DNA of 64,000 bases from Eriocheir sinensis (taxonomy: Eukaryota; Arthropoda; Malacostraca; Decapoda; Varunidae). The notes under the pieces are model-generated. The model saw only the letters and a list, made by a program, of their open reading frames with translations, had not been told where the DNA came from and searched no databases. Each line of letters begins with the position of its first letter. Positions within the stretch are counted from its first letter, which is position 1. The stretch spans positions 967,001 to 1,031,000 of the forward strand of contig NC_066529.1 of NCBI RefSeq assembly GCF_024679095.1. Reading direction: 5' to 3'. Below are positions 47,534 to 60,045 of the stretch, piece by piece. Both the position numbers and the translations under genes were made by a program.

Positions 47534-47960
47534 CTAAGATATCAGAAAATTCCCCTATGTTACGTATAGTACGAGGACTAAATGTACTCTACTAGTAACT
47601 GTATGGAAAATAAGAGACATTACAATCAGGAATAGATACAGATAATACAAAAAAAATTGCTTCTTCTTTCCCTCAATGCCTATTACTTTTAAGATTTTGC
47701 TGTGAGGTACCTACTGCTTGATCATAAGGGAGAAAGGCACCATACGCTCACAGGGGCATATTATTGACAAACGAATATTCAACTTTTGTGCCCCCAAGTG
47801 CCTCGAGGTCACATGAAAGTGTCGAGAAAACTTTATTCTTGCCTTGACCTTTGAGGAGAAATGGAAAGGGAGAGATAGTGCGGAGGGAGGGAGGGAGGGA
47901 GGAAGGATGTAGGGGGAGGTGGAGGGAAGTGGACCGAGGAAGTGAAAGGAAAATGTAAAA
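47534..47960. other. Spacer, no gene
   Basis: Unique AT-rich to 47860, then GGA-rich. No recognised element. Confidence 0.5.
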
Positions 47961-47965
47961 CGATA

Positions 47966-48110
<145 letters not shown>

Positions 48111-48484
48111 AACCAAAACAACAACACAGCCCAACTAACACAATAACAAACAGACAGACAAAAAAACGATTATCCTGACGTTTCGAAAATCACAATCCTC
48201 GACAGCTTTAGTTGGAAGGATTTAGAAAGATTTAATTTCACTCTAGTTCCTGATTCGGCGCTGTTCTCGACTCATTTCCATTCCGGGGACATGCATTGAC
48301 TCTCACTTGTTTTTAGGGGAGAGGAGAGAGAGGGGGGGAGGAAAGGGGAGGGGGGAGCTTTCAAGTCACTCAGTATTTACCTGGCTTGCCTAATCACGCT
48401 TTATGACACCTGTTTGGCTTCACTCGTTAATTAGTTCTCTATTTTTGCTCTTTACTTCGTCCTTTTTTTCCTATTTTTTTACAG

Positions 48485-48742
48485 GATTTGGTGCGCTTTT
48501 CCTCACTCGATGTCAACACTGATATATTTACCGTTCCTCTGCCACCCCTTTTCCCCTTGGTCAACATTTACACGAGCATTTATAGAACCATCGCCTCGCA
48601 TCAGTATCAACGGAGTCACTCACCAAGACACATTATTGCCGCAGATTTGTCATTACCACCATCTCGAAAGCCTTCACTACCACCACAACCACCACTACCA
48701 CCACAAACACCACCGCCGCCCTCACCATCCTCAGGGTATTAA
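48485..48742 (+). CDS. Candidate Pro-rich exon, unrecognised
   Basis: Preceded by an acceptor-like tttttcctatttttttacag. The frame is open for 85 codons from DLVRFSSLDVNTDIF to a TAA at 48740-48742. The first 55 residues are non-repetitive; the rest is Pro-rich because an ACC microsatellite starts there. It could be a chance frame extended by the repeat. Confidence 0.2.
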   Translation, partial: DLVRFSSLDVNTDIFTVPLPPLFPLVNIYTSIYRTIASHQYQRSHSPRHIIAADLSLPPSRKPSLPPQPPLPPQTPPPPSPSSGY

Positions 48743-49085
48743 ATTATCCATGTCATCACTACCACCGCTACCATCATCACCACCGCTACACCCACCACCA
48801 CCACCGTCGAACTCGTCACCACTATCGCATGAAATCACCACACCCACCACCATCACCACCACCACCATCCTCCCTTCCATCATCACCGACGCTCCCTCAC
48901 CACCATCACCACCACCCTCGAACTCCTCACCACACACCATTGCATAAAATCACCACCACAACCACTCCTGTATAGCTTTTCATCACCACTCTGAGCTGTC
49001 ACCATCACCCCCTCAGGAACTCATTATCACCACCATACCGTTTATCACCACCACCCGTCACCACCACCGCCACCCCGTCCACCCC
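48650..49085. repeat. (ACC/ATC)n imperfect trinucleotide region
   Basis: About 430 bp of ACC, CAC, ATC and GCC triplets with interruptions, including phrases 'ccctc.aactc.tcaccac' repeated near 48808 and 48912. Confidence 0.9.
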
Positions 49086-50620
49086 TACCCATCACTCGGC
49101 CGCTCCCTCTGCTCCTTGGCAATATTATCATTTTCATGACTTTAAAATCCATTACCTTTTCTCCTCTTCCTCCCTCTCCTCCTCCTCCTTCTCTTCTGCC
49201 TCTTCCTCTAATGGTTTGACCTCGACAAGCGCTGATCCTCGTCGCTGTCTTTTTTTTCAGTAATATGTTTGATTCTTTTACGTTTCTCCTATTGACTTGT
49301 AGAATTAGTGCAAGAAATCGATCCTCACGGCCGCGTACATCCCAGGTAGGAAAGCTTTGTTGTTTAAGGTCTTGTGCAGGATTCAGTGTGCTCAACAAGT
49401 TGCTGGCCTCGCTGCCTTCCCATCGGCGCCTTCTCCCGTCTGCTGTTATTTCCGATGCCTTGGTGAATAGTTCTGCTTTGCGAGAAAATTTTCCCCTTGA
49501 GTTGCCAAAACACTGACTCTCTATTGACGAAGTTATTTCTGTTTTGCTGCCCTAGTGCTTTCCTGTCTTGGCGAGTGATGTGAAGTATATTTATAGTGAG
49601 CCAGCCGTAGATGCCATCCAAGTAAAGTAAAAAAGTGAAATAAAAAAAGTTTCAGAAATATCTTACCCGTGTCGCTGCTTGGAGAAGGCCGTGTATATCA
49701 AGGAACATAGCAACGTTCATGGGACGGTGCGCGATAGTAAGCCTCGAGGCACCCAGCAGCCGCACCTTGGCATGGGGCTGGCCAGCGGGAGGTGCAAGGC
49801 ACCCACAGATAGGCAGAGGAGGGGCAGCACCGCACGCCCGCACGTCACCGCCACCAGCCAACAACTGAACCAGAGTTGTGAGTGTGACGCACGTGGGATG
49901 GAGGGGCCGGGGCTCCCCTGCCTTCCTCCCTCTCTTCCGACACTTGTTACTCTCGGGCGCGACTAAGGGGCCCCGGAACCACCACGTGACGCTGACTTGG
50001 CTGATTAGGCTGAGGGACACGAGAGCTTTCATGTGGCCAGCCTCCCGGAAAGGGACACCTTAAAGCGATGCTCCCCTGCCGCCTGACGCACCTCCCTCCC
50101 TCCGTCTCTACACCGCTCATCCAGAATTCACGGACACTTGTGGCTTTGATCCCTGCCACCGCCTGCGGCCCCGCCCAGCCCGCCGCGCACCCCGAAGGCA
50201 GTGCCGCTCAGACATGGGCGAGGAGCTGTGGGCGTGTGGCTCACCTCAGTTGGAAACCCTGCCACGGACGGAAGCAAGACAACACACGGCTCAATGTTCT
50301 CCTTTATTTTAATGTTCGAAATTGTTCAGCCTTCTTTTACTATTATTATTTCTTTTTTGGCAACGCGCTTTACTTTAACTCTTATCTAAAACAAAACTTT
50401 GCCAATATGTCTTCCCATTTGTCCTTGCTTGAAGATTTCCTTTAAGCGCGTCACTCCTCCAGGATTTCTTGCTTTATCATTTCAGAAGTTTTCCTCGACG
50501 TTGAAGTGAAGCTTTTAACTTGTTCCTTGGAGTTCGGCTTATCATCCTTCTTCTTTCCTGAATCACTCCGCCAACTTCTTTCCTCACAGACTTTTACGTA
50601 TTATTTATATAGCTTTGTTG
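49086..50620. other. Unique stretch, GC-rich at 49700-50280
   Basis: CpG-containing GC-rich DNA in the middle could be a promoter region for the candidate minus-strand exon at 49668-49720. Otherwise no recognised features. Confidence 0.4.
49668..49720 (-). CDS. Candidate minus-strand first coding exon, unrecognised
   Basis: An ATG at 49720 opens MNVAMFLDIHGLLQAAT. It meets a donor ACACGG|GTAAGA whose intron starts at 49667. The frame is also open upstream of the ATG for about 100 codons (Pro/Ala/Arg-rich). No homology recognised. Confidence 0.2.
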
Positions 50621-50621
50621 T

Positions 50622-50838
<217 letters not shown>

Positions 50839-50937
50839 CCGTCACCTGCCTGCCGCCGCACCTGCCACTTTCATCCGTGAGTCGCGATTTCCGTGTCCTT
50901 GTCATGCTGATGTGTACCTTTTTACCTGTTTGCATGC

Positions 50938-51236
<299 letters not shown>

Positions 51237-51239
51237 AAC

Positions 51240-51540
51240 CGCATTCTAGACATTGCCGCATACTTTTCCCTCCATTTCCCTCCACTCCTTCGTTTGTCCC
51301 TCCATCTCTCTCTCTCTCTCTCGCGTTATCTTCTCCCTCCACACCCTTCTCCTCTTCAATACACCTTCCTCTCTCTCCATCTCTCCCTTTCTTTATCTTC
51401 CTCTCTCCACATTCTTCTCCAATATCTCTTCCTTCATCAATCTCTCCCTCGTGTTCTCTTCCTCCCTTCACTCTCCTCTTCTTCCATAGCTCTTCCTCCC
51501 TCCATCTTTCCTCCTCTCCCAGCGTTCTGAAGGCAATAAC
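51240..51540. other. Pyrimidine-rich spacer
   Basis: C/T-rich degenerate DNA with repeated 'cttcctc/ctctctcc' phrases. No gene. Confidence 0.6.
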
Positions 51541-51594
51541 TTGAAAAATGGCTCGGCAAACAAAACCGACATATTCTCCAGGGGAAGGAGTACA

Positions 51595-51744
<150 letters not shown>

Positions 51745-51834
51745 ACCTGTAGAGCCAGAACGTGGTATTCATGTTTACTCTTCTTCTCTTTACACTTTTT
51801 TATAGTTTCCCTTACAGTAGAAACAAAAGGAATT

Positions 51835-52000
51835 GGAGACGAAGGAGTAGGAGGAGGAAGAGGAAGAAGAAGGAGAGGAACAGGAACAGGAACAGGAAAA
51901 TGTAGGAAAAGGAGGAGGAGGAGGAAGAATAAAAGGAAGAGAAAGAGATATAGGGAAGAGAAAGACGAGTATGAAGAAAAGGTATAGGACGAGGAGAAGG
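51835..52000. repeat. Purine-rich degenerate repeat
   Basis: GGA/GAA-rich with a short 'acaggaacaggaacagga' run. Confidence 0.8.
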
Positions 52001-52121
52001 AGCTCACAGCCAGTTATGATGATAAGTTAAATATTAAGGGCAATGACCGTAGAATTTTATGGGTGTGTTGCGTCACACTTCTTTATTTGCGTTGTAACTG
52101 TTGTGCTGATCAGAGAGCGAA

Positions 52122-52127
52122 CGAGCG

Positions 52128-52199
<72 letters not shown>
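52122..52199. repeat. (GA)n microsatellite
   Basis: A GA tract of about 70 bp, preceded by cgagcgagcga. Confidence 0.98.
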
Positions 52200-52201
<2 letters not shown>

Positions 52202-52940
52202 AATACTAATATTCCTGGAATCTATTTCTCTTCTTTCCTGTCACTTTTTAGTTTCATGTAAGATTTACGAGAAAATAAACCTTCGTTCGAGTATTCAATT
52301 CAAGGTAATCAGTCAAGTTGGCAAAGTTCTCCTCGGAATACTATTTTTTTTCTGTTTGCCTTTTTAGAGCTTTCTTTTAGTTATTTTCCAGCTGATGTAA
52401 CGTTTTGCTCAGGTTATTTTCTTGATGTTTTCATTTGCTTGAACGATCTGCATTCTGCCTACGACTTGACCTCTTTCAAGGGCGGAGCATCAAGACCCCT
52501 CTCCACCCGAAATTGATCTCTCTTTCGGCCACTCTACTTTCCTTTATGGGAGTATTGCATAGAGGGCTTTTGCTTTTTCATATGTTTTTGCCCTTGCGCT
52601 GCTTCCTTTACTGTAAAAAAAAATCCGTCATTTGATTCACCTCCAACCTTTACCTTCAATCTTATGGATGTTCAGTTTACTCGAAAGGCATTGGGTGAAG
52701 CGTCTCGTCAAATACTTAAAATAAATCTTCCTTTAATTGTTTTCCCCTTAAAATCAAAGGTGCTTGCGCTATTTTTGATTCTGTTTTCAATTTCATAGCG
52801 TACCTCCTCACAAGCTAAAGACGAAAGCCAAAACAAGTCGTCGGGTCTTTGCATTCATATTATAATCGATGCGGATGTGAATTACGGACTTATTGTCGAT
52901 GAAAATTTAACTTGGGAGTGCTTATGTGCCTGCGTGTGTA
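52200..52940. other. Unique AT-rich stretch, no gene seen
   Basis: No repeat or protein-like frame recognised. Confidence 0.5.
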
Positions 52941-52944
52941 TGTT

Positions 52945-52945
<1 letters not shown>

Positions 52946-53002
<57 letters not shown>

Positions 53003-53060
53003 GGGAAGGGGAGAAGGGTGCGTGTGTGTGGGTGTGTGAGTGTAAGTGTGCGTGTGTGTC
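52946..53060. repeat. (GT)n and imperfect GT/CGTG repeats
   Basis: GT at 52949-52998, then an imperfect gtgtgtgagtgtaagtgtgcg run. Confidence 0.96.
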
Positions 53061-53239
53061 GTGGCATGAATCAAGAGACTTACATGTCCGTCGTCTAGTA
53101 CGTGTGTGTCTGAACTTCCCGATTAATGTTCCTCTTTATGACGCGTGTTAGTGCGGGGCGGGACGAGTGGCAGCAGTTAACGACGGCGGGGCGAGATGCT
53201 GCGTTACCGAGTGAACGAGTTTCAACATATCGGCGCCAA

Positions 53240-53440
53240 AACTCACATATTTAACTAGGCTTTCGTAAGAGTCTGCGTCATTTCCTAGGGTAGTGTTCTG
53301 ACCCTGGCGGTAGTTTGACCCTTCTTCTGTACTTTGAACCTAAAAAAAATACTCATTAGAATCCGATTGATCTCCTTTATGACCTTTGGAAGTATATAAA
53401 TAATGTAAGAGGCGGAAGCGTCTGAGGATACCGATTCCTA
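53240..53440 (-). repeat. Interspersed repeat family A, copy 3
   Basis: Aligns with 44255-44420. Shared plus-strand phrases are 'ctttcgta.gag', 'ctagggtagt', 'tgaccctgg.ggtagt.tgacccttc.tctgtac' and 'aagcgtctga..ata.cga'. The minus-strand frame STEEGSNYRQGQNTTLGNDA corresponds residue by residue to GTDEGSDYHQGHKTTPRNVE in copy 2, with one stop where copy 2 has Tyr. Confidence 0.65.
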
Positions 53441-53700
53441 TGTCCCGCTTACGTAAGACCATGTTATTGCTGTTATTATTGTTTTTATTATTATTTTTAC
53501 TACTAATTTTACTATCATCATTATTATCATTGTTATTGTCAGCGAGATGGTGTGTGTGTTAGAGTGGACCAGATCCTATGTTCCCCTTGCGTAAGTTCGC
53601 GTTATTGCTGTCATTATTATTGTTTTTATTATCATTTTTACTACTACTATTATTATTATCATCGTTATTATCATTGTTATTGCTCCCATCTCTTATTATC
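53435..53700. repeat. 138-bp duplication containing (ATT)-rich DNA
   Basis: 'cctatgt.cc.ctt.cgtaag' occurs at 53437 and 53575, each followed by 'gttattgctgt.attatt' and a mixed ATT/ATC run. Confidence 0.9.
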
Positions 53701-54270
53701 GTGTTTGTTTATCTTTCTTCGTATTTCTCTTCTTTTCATTTCTTTTAATTTCTTTATCCAGTGTTCGTCGTGCTTTCATAACGCGTGGAATATATTATGT
53801 CCTTCCTCTCCCTCGTCTGTTCCATTTACGTGAAAAGATGGATAGATGGCCTTTGTTTGCCCGCCGTGATGAATACAGTTTTACAGGATTTGCTGACCCT
53901 TTTTTTCGTTCTCGCTGCGGAAGGTGAAGCGGAAAGGTCAGAGAGGAAGGCGTTAAAGAGGGAAGGAGGAGGCGAAGAGGAAGTGTGGTCGTGTGTTGCA
54001 ACCTGCCAGGGTGGAGTGGACGACAGGTCAGGCGGGGGGCGGGTGTGGCGGTTTCCGATGCGGCAGGATGGAGGGCAGAGGCTAAGGAGAGAGGAGTGAT
54101 ATTATGTCTTAGCGTCCCTCAATATCTATGTTCTGTCTTGCTGTGTTTGGGGGGGAGGGGGGGCGTGTTTATATCCTGTTAGTGTATGAAGAGAGAAGGG
54201 GCGCACAAACATGGGTGGCATCATACTCGTATTTACTTTATAATGTTATTGATGCTGCTGCGACGACTTC
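53701..54270. other. Spacer, no recognised gene
   Basis: T-rich, then purine-rich and GC-rich DNA. A plus-strand frame at 53785-54099 has no recognisable domain. Confidence 0.45.
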
Positions 54271-54273
54271 CCT

Positions 54274-54360
54274 AGATACATACATACATACACACACACA
54301 TACATACATACATACATACATACATACACTCATAGGTACATACACACACGCATACACGTA
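54274..54360. repeat. (CATA)n tetranucleotide repeat
   Basis: CATA/CACA runs at 54276-54330 with imperfect continuation. Confidence 0.95.
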
Positions 54361-54585
54361 CTTTATATCCTACATTAGCTGATGAAGTTGCCGCCAGCAG
54401 TGATCAAGCTAGCAAGCTAAAAAATGTTCCATCCGCTTTAAGGCACCTAACCCCTGAGAGAAAATGCTTGAAAAGAAAAAAGAAAACATTAAAAGGATCT
54501 CATCTCGAGGAGGACTTTGCCGGATGCACGAGTACCTTGACGACTCGCAAGTATGTTTTTTTTTTGTTTTTTTTTCACTATATAG

Positions 54586-54685
<100 letters not shown>

Positions 54686-54689
54686 CATA

Positions 54690-55380
54690 TATGATAGCTG
54701 CAGTTATGAAGAGGTAATTTACGAATACTCATTATTATGTATTCCTCATCATTAAACAATTGGTAAAACAAACACAAGCAGATGAACAGCGGACAAATCA
54801 TGTACAGAGACAGGGCAAGAAGGCCAACACTACGATTAACACAACTCTGCCTTCCCTAGGGCCAGACCTTCACGCCCCATCATCCATCGTGCACGGAGGA
54901 GGACAAGGACAGCTGCGCGTCTCCCTTACAGGCTGCGACACAGATTAAACTATTCCCCAGGAAGGGCCAAGGGAGATACGCACACACCATCAACCAATCA
55001 GTAAGCCCCTGCCTTAACGTGTTTTGTATCTACAACTCCTTCACCTGGGCTTTCCATTTCTCCCTCATTACCAGTTGCATTTTTTTCTTCCTATCTTTGA
55101 TTCCTAGCGCCTCGTCCCTTCTTTCAGCTGGTTCCTTCCCTCTCGTCGCCGAATCCCCAACACTAATCATTCTTTCTCGCCTATTATTTCCATCTCTCCG
55201 CTTTTCATCCATTCCTTCTTCCCACAACTACCTTCTTTCCTGCCTCGCTTTCTCTCTCCCTTCCTTCTTGCCTCATGAAGTAAAGCACCACAAGCCACTC
55301 ATCGGCTCTCCGCTTAAATGACGAGGAACATGCAAACTGCCGATTACATCACCTTTCCATTTGTTCTCTATGAATCATGT
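54690..55380. other. Spacer, no recognised gene
   Basis: Unique sequence (54700-55015), then T/C-rich. No supported frame. Confidence 0.5.
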
Positions 55381-55399
55381 ACGAATGTCTGTCACTGCT

Positions 55400-55985
55400 G
55401 AAGAGGCAAAGAGGAGGAAGATCAACAAGAGAAGGAAGAAGAAAAGGTGAAAGGAAGAAATGTAAAAAAATAAGTTATCAACCATTGGACTGGGCCCTTC
55501 GCTGCGAACCTCACTGAGCTGCCAGACCCGTGCAGGAGACGGTAAAGAATGGCCCACATGAGCCTCGCCATTGGCAGGTTCTCTGTCGGTGGAGGTGGTG
55601 CCACAAGAAGACGAAGAAGAGGAAGAAGAAAAGGAAAGGAAATAGAAGGACAAGAAGAAGAAGGACTAGAAGATGAAAACCAAGAAGAATAGAAAGAAGA
55701 ACCGGAAGGAGAAGGAGGAGGAGAAAAAGAAGAAGAAGAAGATAAAGAAGCAGAAACAGAAAAAGAAGAAAGAAGAACGGAAAGAGGAAGAGGAGGAGGA
55801 GGAGGAAGAAAATGAGGATGAAAAGAAGGAAGCGGCCAGGGTTGAGAGGATGGAATGATATACAAAAAAAAACAAAAAGACAATGGAAGAGGAAGAGAAG
55901 AGGAGGAGGAAGGGATGCAGAGAATGAAAGAAGAAGAGGAGGAAGAGGAGGAGGAGGAAGAAGAGGAGGATGCAGAGAAGGAAGC
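55400..55985. repeat. Purine-rich degenerate (GAA/GGA) repeats
   Basis: Interrupted at 55480-55605 by unique sequence, one minus-strand frame of which (LPMARLMWAILYRLL) is protein-like but unrecognised. The rest is all-purine. Confidence 0.75.
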
Positions 55986-56152
55986 GGCCTGTTTCCATGG
56001 TTACGGTAGTTGGTGGGCGCGTCGACCCCCCACCCCATCCCCCATTCCGCCCCTCCCCTTGATCCTCTTAGTTAGGTGGTCTCGGGGCTGCCGGGCTGAG
56101 GGAATATTTTATTACGTCATTATTTATAACTTTTTAGGTGGTCTTGCGAAGT

Positions 56153-56153
56153 C

Positions 56154-56208
<55 letters not shown>
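56153..56208. repeat. (GT)n microsatellite
   Basis: A GT tract of about 52 bp. Confidence 0.98.
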
Positions 56209-56210
<2 letters not shown>

Positions 56211-56337
56211 GCGAAGATTAGAATTGAAGATATCATTAGTGTATTTATCATAATGTTGGCTTTGTTCTCTCCCTGTTATTTATATTTTAATTGTTCGGTG
56301 TTCATGTTTGCAGAAGTAGGAAAAGTGCTCGAAATAG

Positions 56338-56338
<1 letters not shown>

Positions 56339-56401
<63 letters not shown>
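56339..56401. repeat. (GA)n microsatellite
   Basis: A GA tract of about 61 bp. Confidence 0.98.
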
Positions 56402-56402
<1 letters not shown>

Positions 56403-56779
56403 TTTGTATGTGGACCGCTGCTGTTATGAAGGAAAAAAAAAGAGGAAGATGTATTTGTACCGAGATGTGTGTGTTTGGGGAGGGGAAGGAGGGGGGCGGG
56501 AGAGAGATAGGAAGGATCACAGTGGAAGGAAGGTTAAGAGTTGAGGAAGGGAAGGTCACTATTGTGGAAAGATAAGCGAAATATCTCCCTCCTGCACCAC
56601 CTCATCCTCCTCCCCCTCTTTAAGTACTTTCTCTCTCACTCTTTTTCCTTACTCCTCTCCCTCCCTTACCTCACTCGAATAAGCTTCTGGTCCATAGTTT
56701 TCTTCTTCCTGAGCTGTATCACAACTTTAGGCCTACCTTGTTTTTTTTCCTAAATAATGTAAACTTCCAATTAGCCAAA

Positions 56780-57480
56780 CCTTGATCATCTTATTTTTTT
56801 TCTTTTTCTCTTGTTGGTCTTTCTCTTCCTACCCAATAGCCTTTTTAATACCCTTGGTCATATTATTATTCCGTTTCATCATTTTTTTTTTTCGTTTTCC
56901 TCCTCTGCATTTCCTTTAAACACGTAACATTGATAATTTTATGATTGTTTCCTCATTCTTTTTCCGTTTTCTTTCTCTGCTGGTCTTTCTCTTCCTAGGT
57001 ATGCATACTCTTTTTAATACCCTTGATCATCTATTATTACGTTTCATCATTTTTTCTTTCGTTTTCCTCCTCTGCATTTCCTTTAAACACGTACCATTGA
57101 TCATTTTATTATTGTTTCCCCATTATTTTTCCGTTTTCTTTCTCTGCTGGTCTTTCTCTTCCTTCTCAATAGCCTTTTTAATACCCTTGATCATCTATTA
57201 TTCCGTTTCATCATTTTTTTTCCGTTTTCCTCCTTTGCATTTCCTTTAAACACGTACCATTGATCATGTTATTATTGTTTCCCCATTATTTTTCCGTTTT
57301 CTTTCTCTGCTGGTCTTTCTCTTCTTCCTACTGCATTAATTTGATCATCGTATTATTGTTTCTTTATTTTTTTCCCGTTTTTCTCCTCTGCGTTCCCTTT
57401 TAATACGCTTGATCATCTTATTATCGTTTCATCATTCTATTTTTTTCGTTTTTTCCCTTTGCTGGACTTTCTCTTCCCTC
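56780..57480. repeat. 165-bp tandem repeat, four to five copies
   Basis: 'g.tggtctttctcttcc' anchors lie at 56814, 56979, 57146 and 57309 (spacing 165, 167, 163), with a partial fifth at 57461. Units share 'tttttaatacccttg.tcat', 'ttccgtttcatcat' and 'gcatttcctttaaacacgta'. Confidence 0.95.
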
Positions 57481-57880
57481 CTTTCCTTCCCTTTCAATAT
57501 CTTCCTCCTTTCCCGCCCTTTCCTCCCTTCCTTCACTTTCAAAACTCTCCTCCCTTTCCTTCATCCCCTTCCTTTCCTGTCCCTCTGTCCCTCTTTTCCC
57601 TTCCTTTACCTCACTTCCATATCCCTTTCCCTTCCTTTCCTCCTTTCCTTCTCTCTTTCTTTCCTCTCATCCCTTCCTTTACTTCCGTCTTTTTCCTCCT
57701 TTCCTCCTTGCTCTTCCTCCCACACTTCCTTCTTTCATCCTTTCCCTCCCTTCCTTCCCCTGTCGGGCCTCTCCCTTCCCCCTCGCCCCCCCTTCCCTCC
57801 GACTCCCACACTTCCTCCTTCCACTCCCTTCCTTCCCCCTCGCCCTCCCTTCCCTCCTGGCGGGCGACACATATTCTACA
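57481..57880. repeat. Pyrimidine-rich (CCTT)n-like DNA
   Basis: Degenerate cttccctt repeats, including a duplicated 'cttccccctcgcccccccttccctcc'-like phrase. The Ser/Pro/Leu/Phe frame is an artefact. Confidence 0.75.
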
Positions 57881-58186
57881 TTACCTCCCCTTCCCCAGAA
57901 TACATATACATAATCAAGCACACTCTCTCCGCCCGCATAAATAGTGACCCGGCTCTCTCTAATGAAGTAATTATTGCGTGAATAATCATATATATGGAGC
58001 GCAGGAAGGAGAATAAAGAGCCATTTAAAGAGAGGAAATCTATTCTTGGGGGACATGATACAGCGTTTTTAGTTTTCTTGGGATTATTTTCTTTATTATT
58101 TAGTGTGTCTGTGTCTGTCCGTCCATTCAGAGTAAGTTGAGTAAAGAGAAAATGGACAAGATAGGAAGTAATTTTATGGTGCCTAC

Positions 58187-58352
58187 TGGTGGTGGCCAGC
58201 AGTGGTGGTGGTGTGTGGTGATTGTGGGGGACGATAGTGGAGGGGGCGTGATTGTGGTGCTGACTGTGGTGATAGTTGTGGTGTATGGTGATTGTGGAGG
58301 GGGGGGCGATTGCAGTCGTGGTGATTGTGGAGATGGTGGTGGTGGTGGTTGG
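58187..58352. repeat. (GTG/GGT)n imperfect trinucleotide repeat
   Basis: GGT/GTG/ATT triplets. It abuts the 3' truncation point of the adjacent RT fragment. Confidence 0.9.
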
Positions 58353-59087
58353 GAAAGTAATGCGGTCAAAACCTGGCGGAGACGATACAGAACGCCCAAC
58401 CTCGAGGAAGCTGATTTAGGGAGAGAGGAGATGTGAAGTTTCCAGTTGAGATTTTGAGTTAAGGATAGACCGAGGATGTTTAGTGTTGAAGATGGTGATA
58501 GCTGAGTGTTGTCGAAGAATAGGGGATAGGTGTTTGGAAGATTGTGTCGAGTTGATAGGTGGAGAAATTGAGTTTTTGAGGCATTGAAGGACACAAGGTT
58601 CCTTCTGCCCCACTCGGAAATGATAGCAAGGTCTGAGGTTAAGCGTTCTGCAGCCTCCAGTCTGGAGTCGTTTACTTCCTGTTGTGATGGTCTTCTATTG
58701 AAAGAAGTTGAATAATGCAGAGTGGAGTCGTCGGCATACGGGTGGACAGAGAGAGGGATAGAATCCAAAAGAGGGCAGTTTAGAAAGCAAAGCCTTGTGC
58801 CAGACTCTATCGAAGGCTTTCGATATGTCTAGAGCAACAGAGAAAGTTTCACTGAAACAACTAAGACAGGATGACCAAGAGTCAGTTAAGAGAGAGCAAG
58901 AAGATCGCCAGTAGAACGCCCCTTGCGGAACCCATACTGGCGATCAGATAGAAGGTTAGAAGTGGAAAGGTGCTTTTGAATCTTCCGGTTAAGGATTGAT
59001 TCAAAAGCTTTAGATAGACAGGAAAGTAAAGCTATAGGGCGGTAGTTTGAGGGATTGGAACGGTCACCCTTCTTAGGCACAGGCTGT

Positions 59088-59091
<4 letters not shown>
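58353..59091 (-). pseudogene. Broken jockey-like non-LTR retrotransposon reverse transcriptase
   Basis: Read 59091 to 58353 on the minus strand. RT blocks appear in order: NYRPIALLSCLSKAFE (about 59040), GFRKGRSTGDLL (about 58930), a frameshift, SVALDISKAFDRVWHKALLS with the first catalytic Asp (about 58820), then a junction missing the 'GVPQGS' block and about 50 residues. After it come HPYADDSTLHYS with the catalytic DD (about 58735) and the thumb-like region to LYRLRQ (about 58375). It has no 5' ORF or endonuclease and no 3' end. It is cut by (TA)n at the 5' side and (GTG)n at the 3' side. The clade call is from motif wording; it is not functional. Confidence 0.85.

Positions 59092-59168
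<77 letters not shown>
59092..59168. repeat. (TA)n microsatellite, about 77 bp
   Basis: A pure TA tract separating the RT fragment from the piggyBac-like element. Confidence 0.99.
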
Positions 59169-59170
<2 letters not shown>

Positions 59171-59171
59171 A

Positions 59172-60041
59172 CCCTTAAGCGACGGATATTATTTTCACCA
59201 AATGGTCCCTGGAAATGGGTAAAAACAGCTGCTATTTTTTTGTTGTTTGTTCACATTGTATGAAGCGTCTTAACTCACTGAACACAGCAGTGAAATCACA
59301 ATTTCACTGCTGTATAATAGTTACGCTAGCGTGTGTGAAGTGTAGCCAGGGTGTGAGCTGCTGACACAAAACAGTGCTCCGGGCAGCTTGAGGCAGTCCG
59401 CCGCCCAGGACACACAATATGTCAACACAGACTGGCCACGATGATGGCATGCTTCACACTTCCTCCCTCTCACAACTGAATGTCAATTGTCAAATACAGT
59501 AATATGAATTGTTCTTTACACTGAAATAATTTAGACAGCATCTACTTTACTCACTTTCAGCCCTCCTCAGAGCTGGCTGTTCAGTCAGGGGAACACATGC
59601 CTTACGCGTAGCCTTCTCAACCTGCACTGCTGTCATGGAAGCACTTGCTGGGCTAGAGTGCAGTACAGATAGTGAAATAACATCATCACTCTCTAAGTCA
59701 CTCACTACTATTGTCACTACTCACAATGTTTTCATCAGCGTTAACCTTGTACTCAGAATAATCTTCATTCTTTATCCTGTCCTTTCCTCCTGATGCGTCA
59801 CTGTGTTTCCCTGTGTTTTCTGATCTTAGGGCTCCAGGGCTGCTCAGTGAGGACTAATGATCTTATTTCAAATCCACAGGGGTCAAATAAGCTGGTAGAC
59901 AACTTGGCAAGTCACAGAACCCGCCAAATTTGATCTAAACATTCAAATTAGTGGCGCTGAAGAGTCTGATTAAATAAACGATGGCCGTCTGTGCGGACCA
60001 AAATGTGTTTGATTAAATAAACGATGGCCGTTGTTTAAGGG
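59172..60041 (-). mobile_element. Non-autonomous piggyBac-like element
   Basis: An 870-bp segment. The left end reads CCCTTAAGCGACGG and the right end, reverse-complemented, reads CCCTTAAACAACGG (12 of 14 match). TTAA follows the right end (60042-60045). The left flank is TCTA, possibly mutated beside the (TA)n tract. Subterminal features are a perfect 13-bp hairpin with a 4-base loop at 59284-59313 and a 21-bp direct repeat (gattaaataaacgatggccg) at about 59970 and 60011. On the minus strand, about 59780-59549 reads in two frames as an acidic stretch (DYSEYKVNADENIVSSD, then DLESDDVISLS), as at transposase N-termini. No catalytic core is present. Confidence 0.55.
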
Positions 60042-60045
60042 TTAA

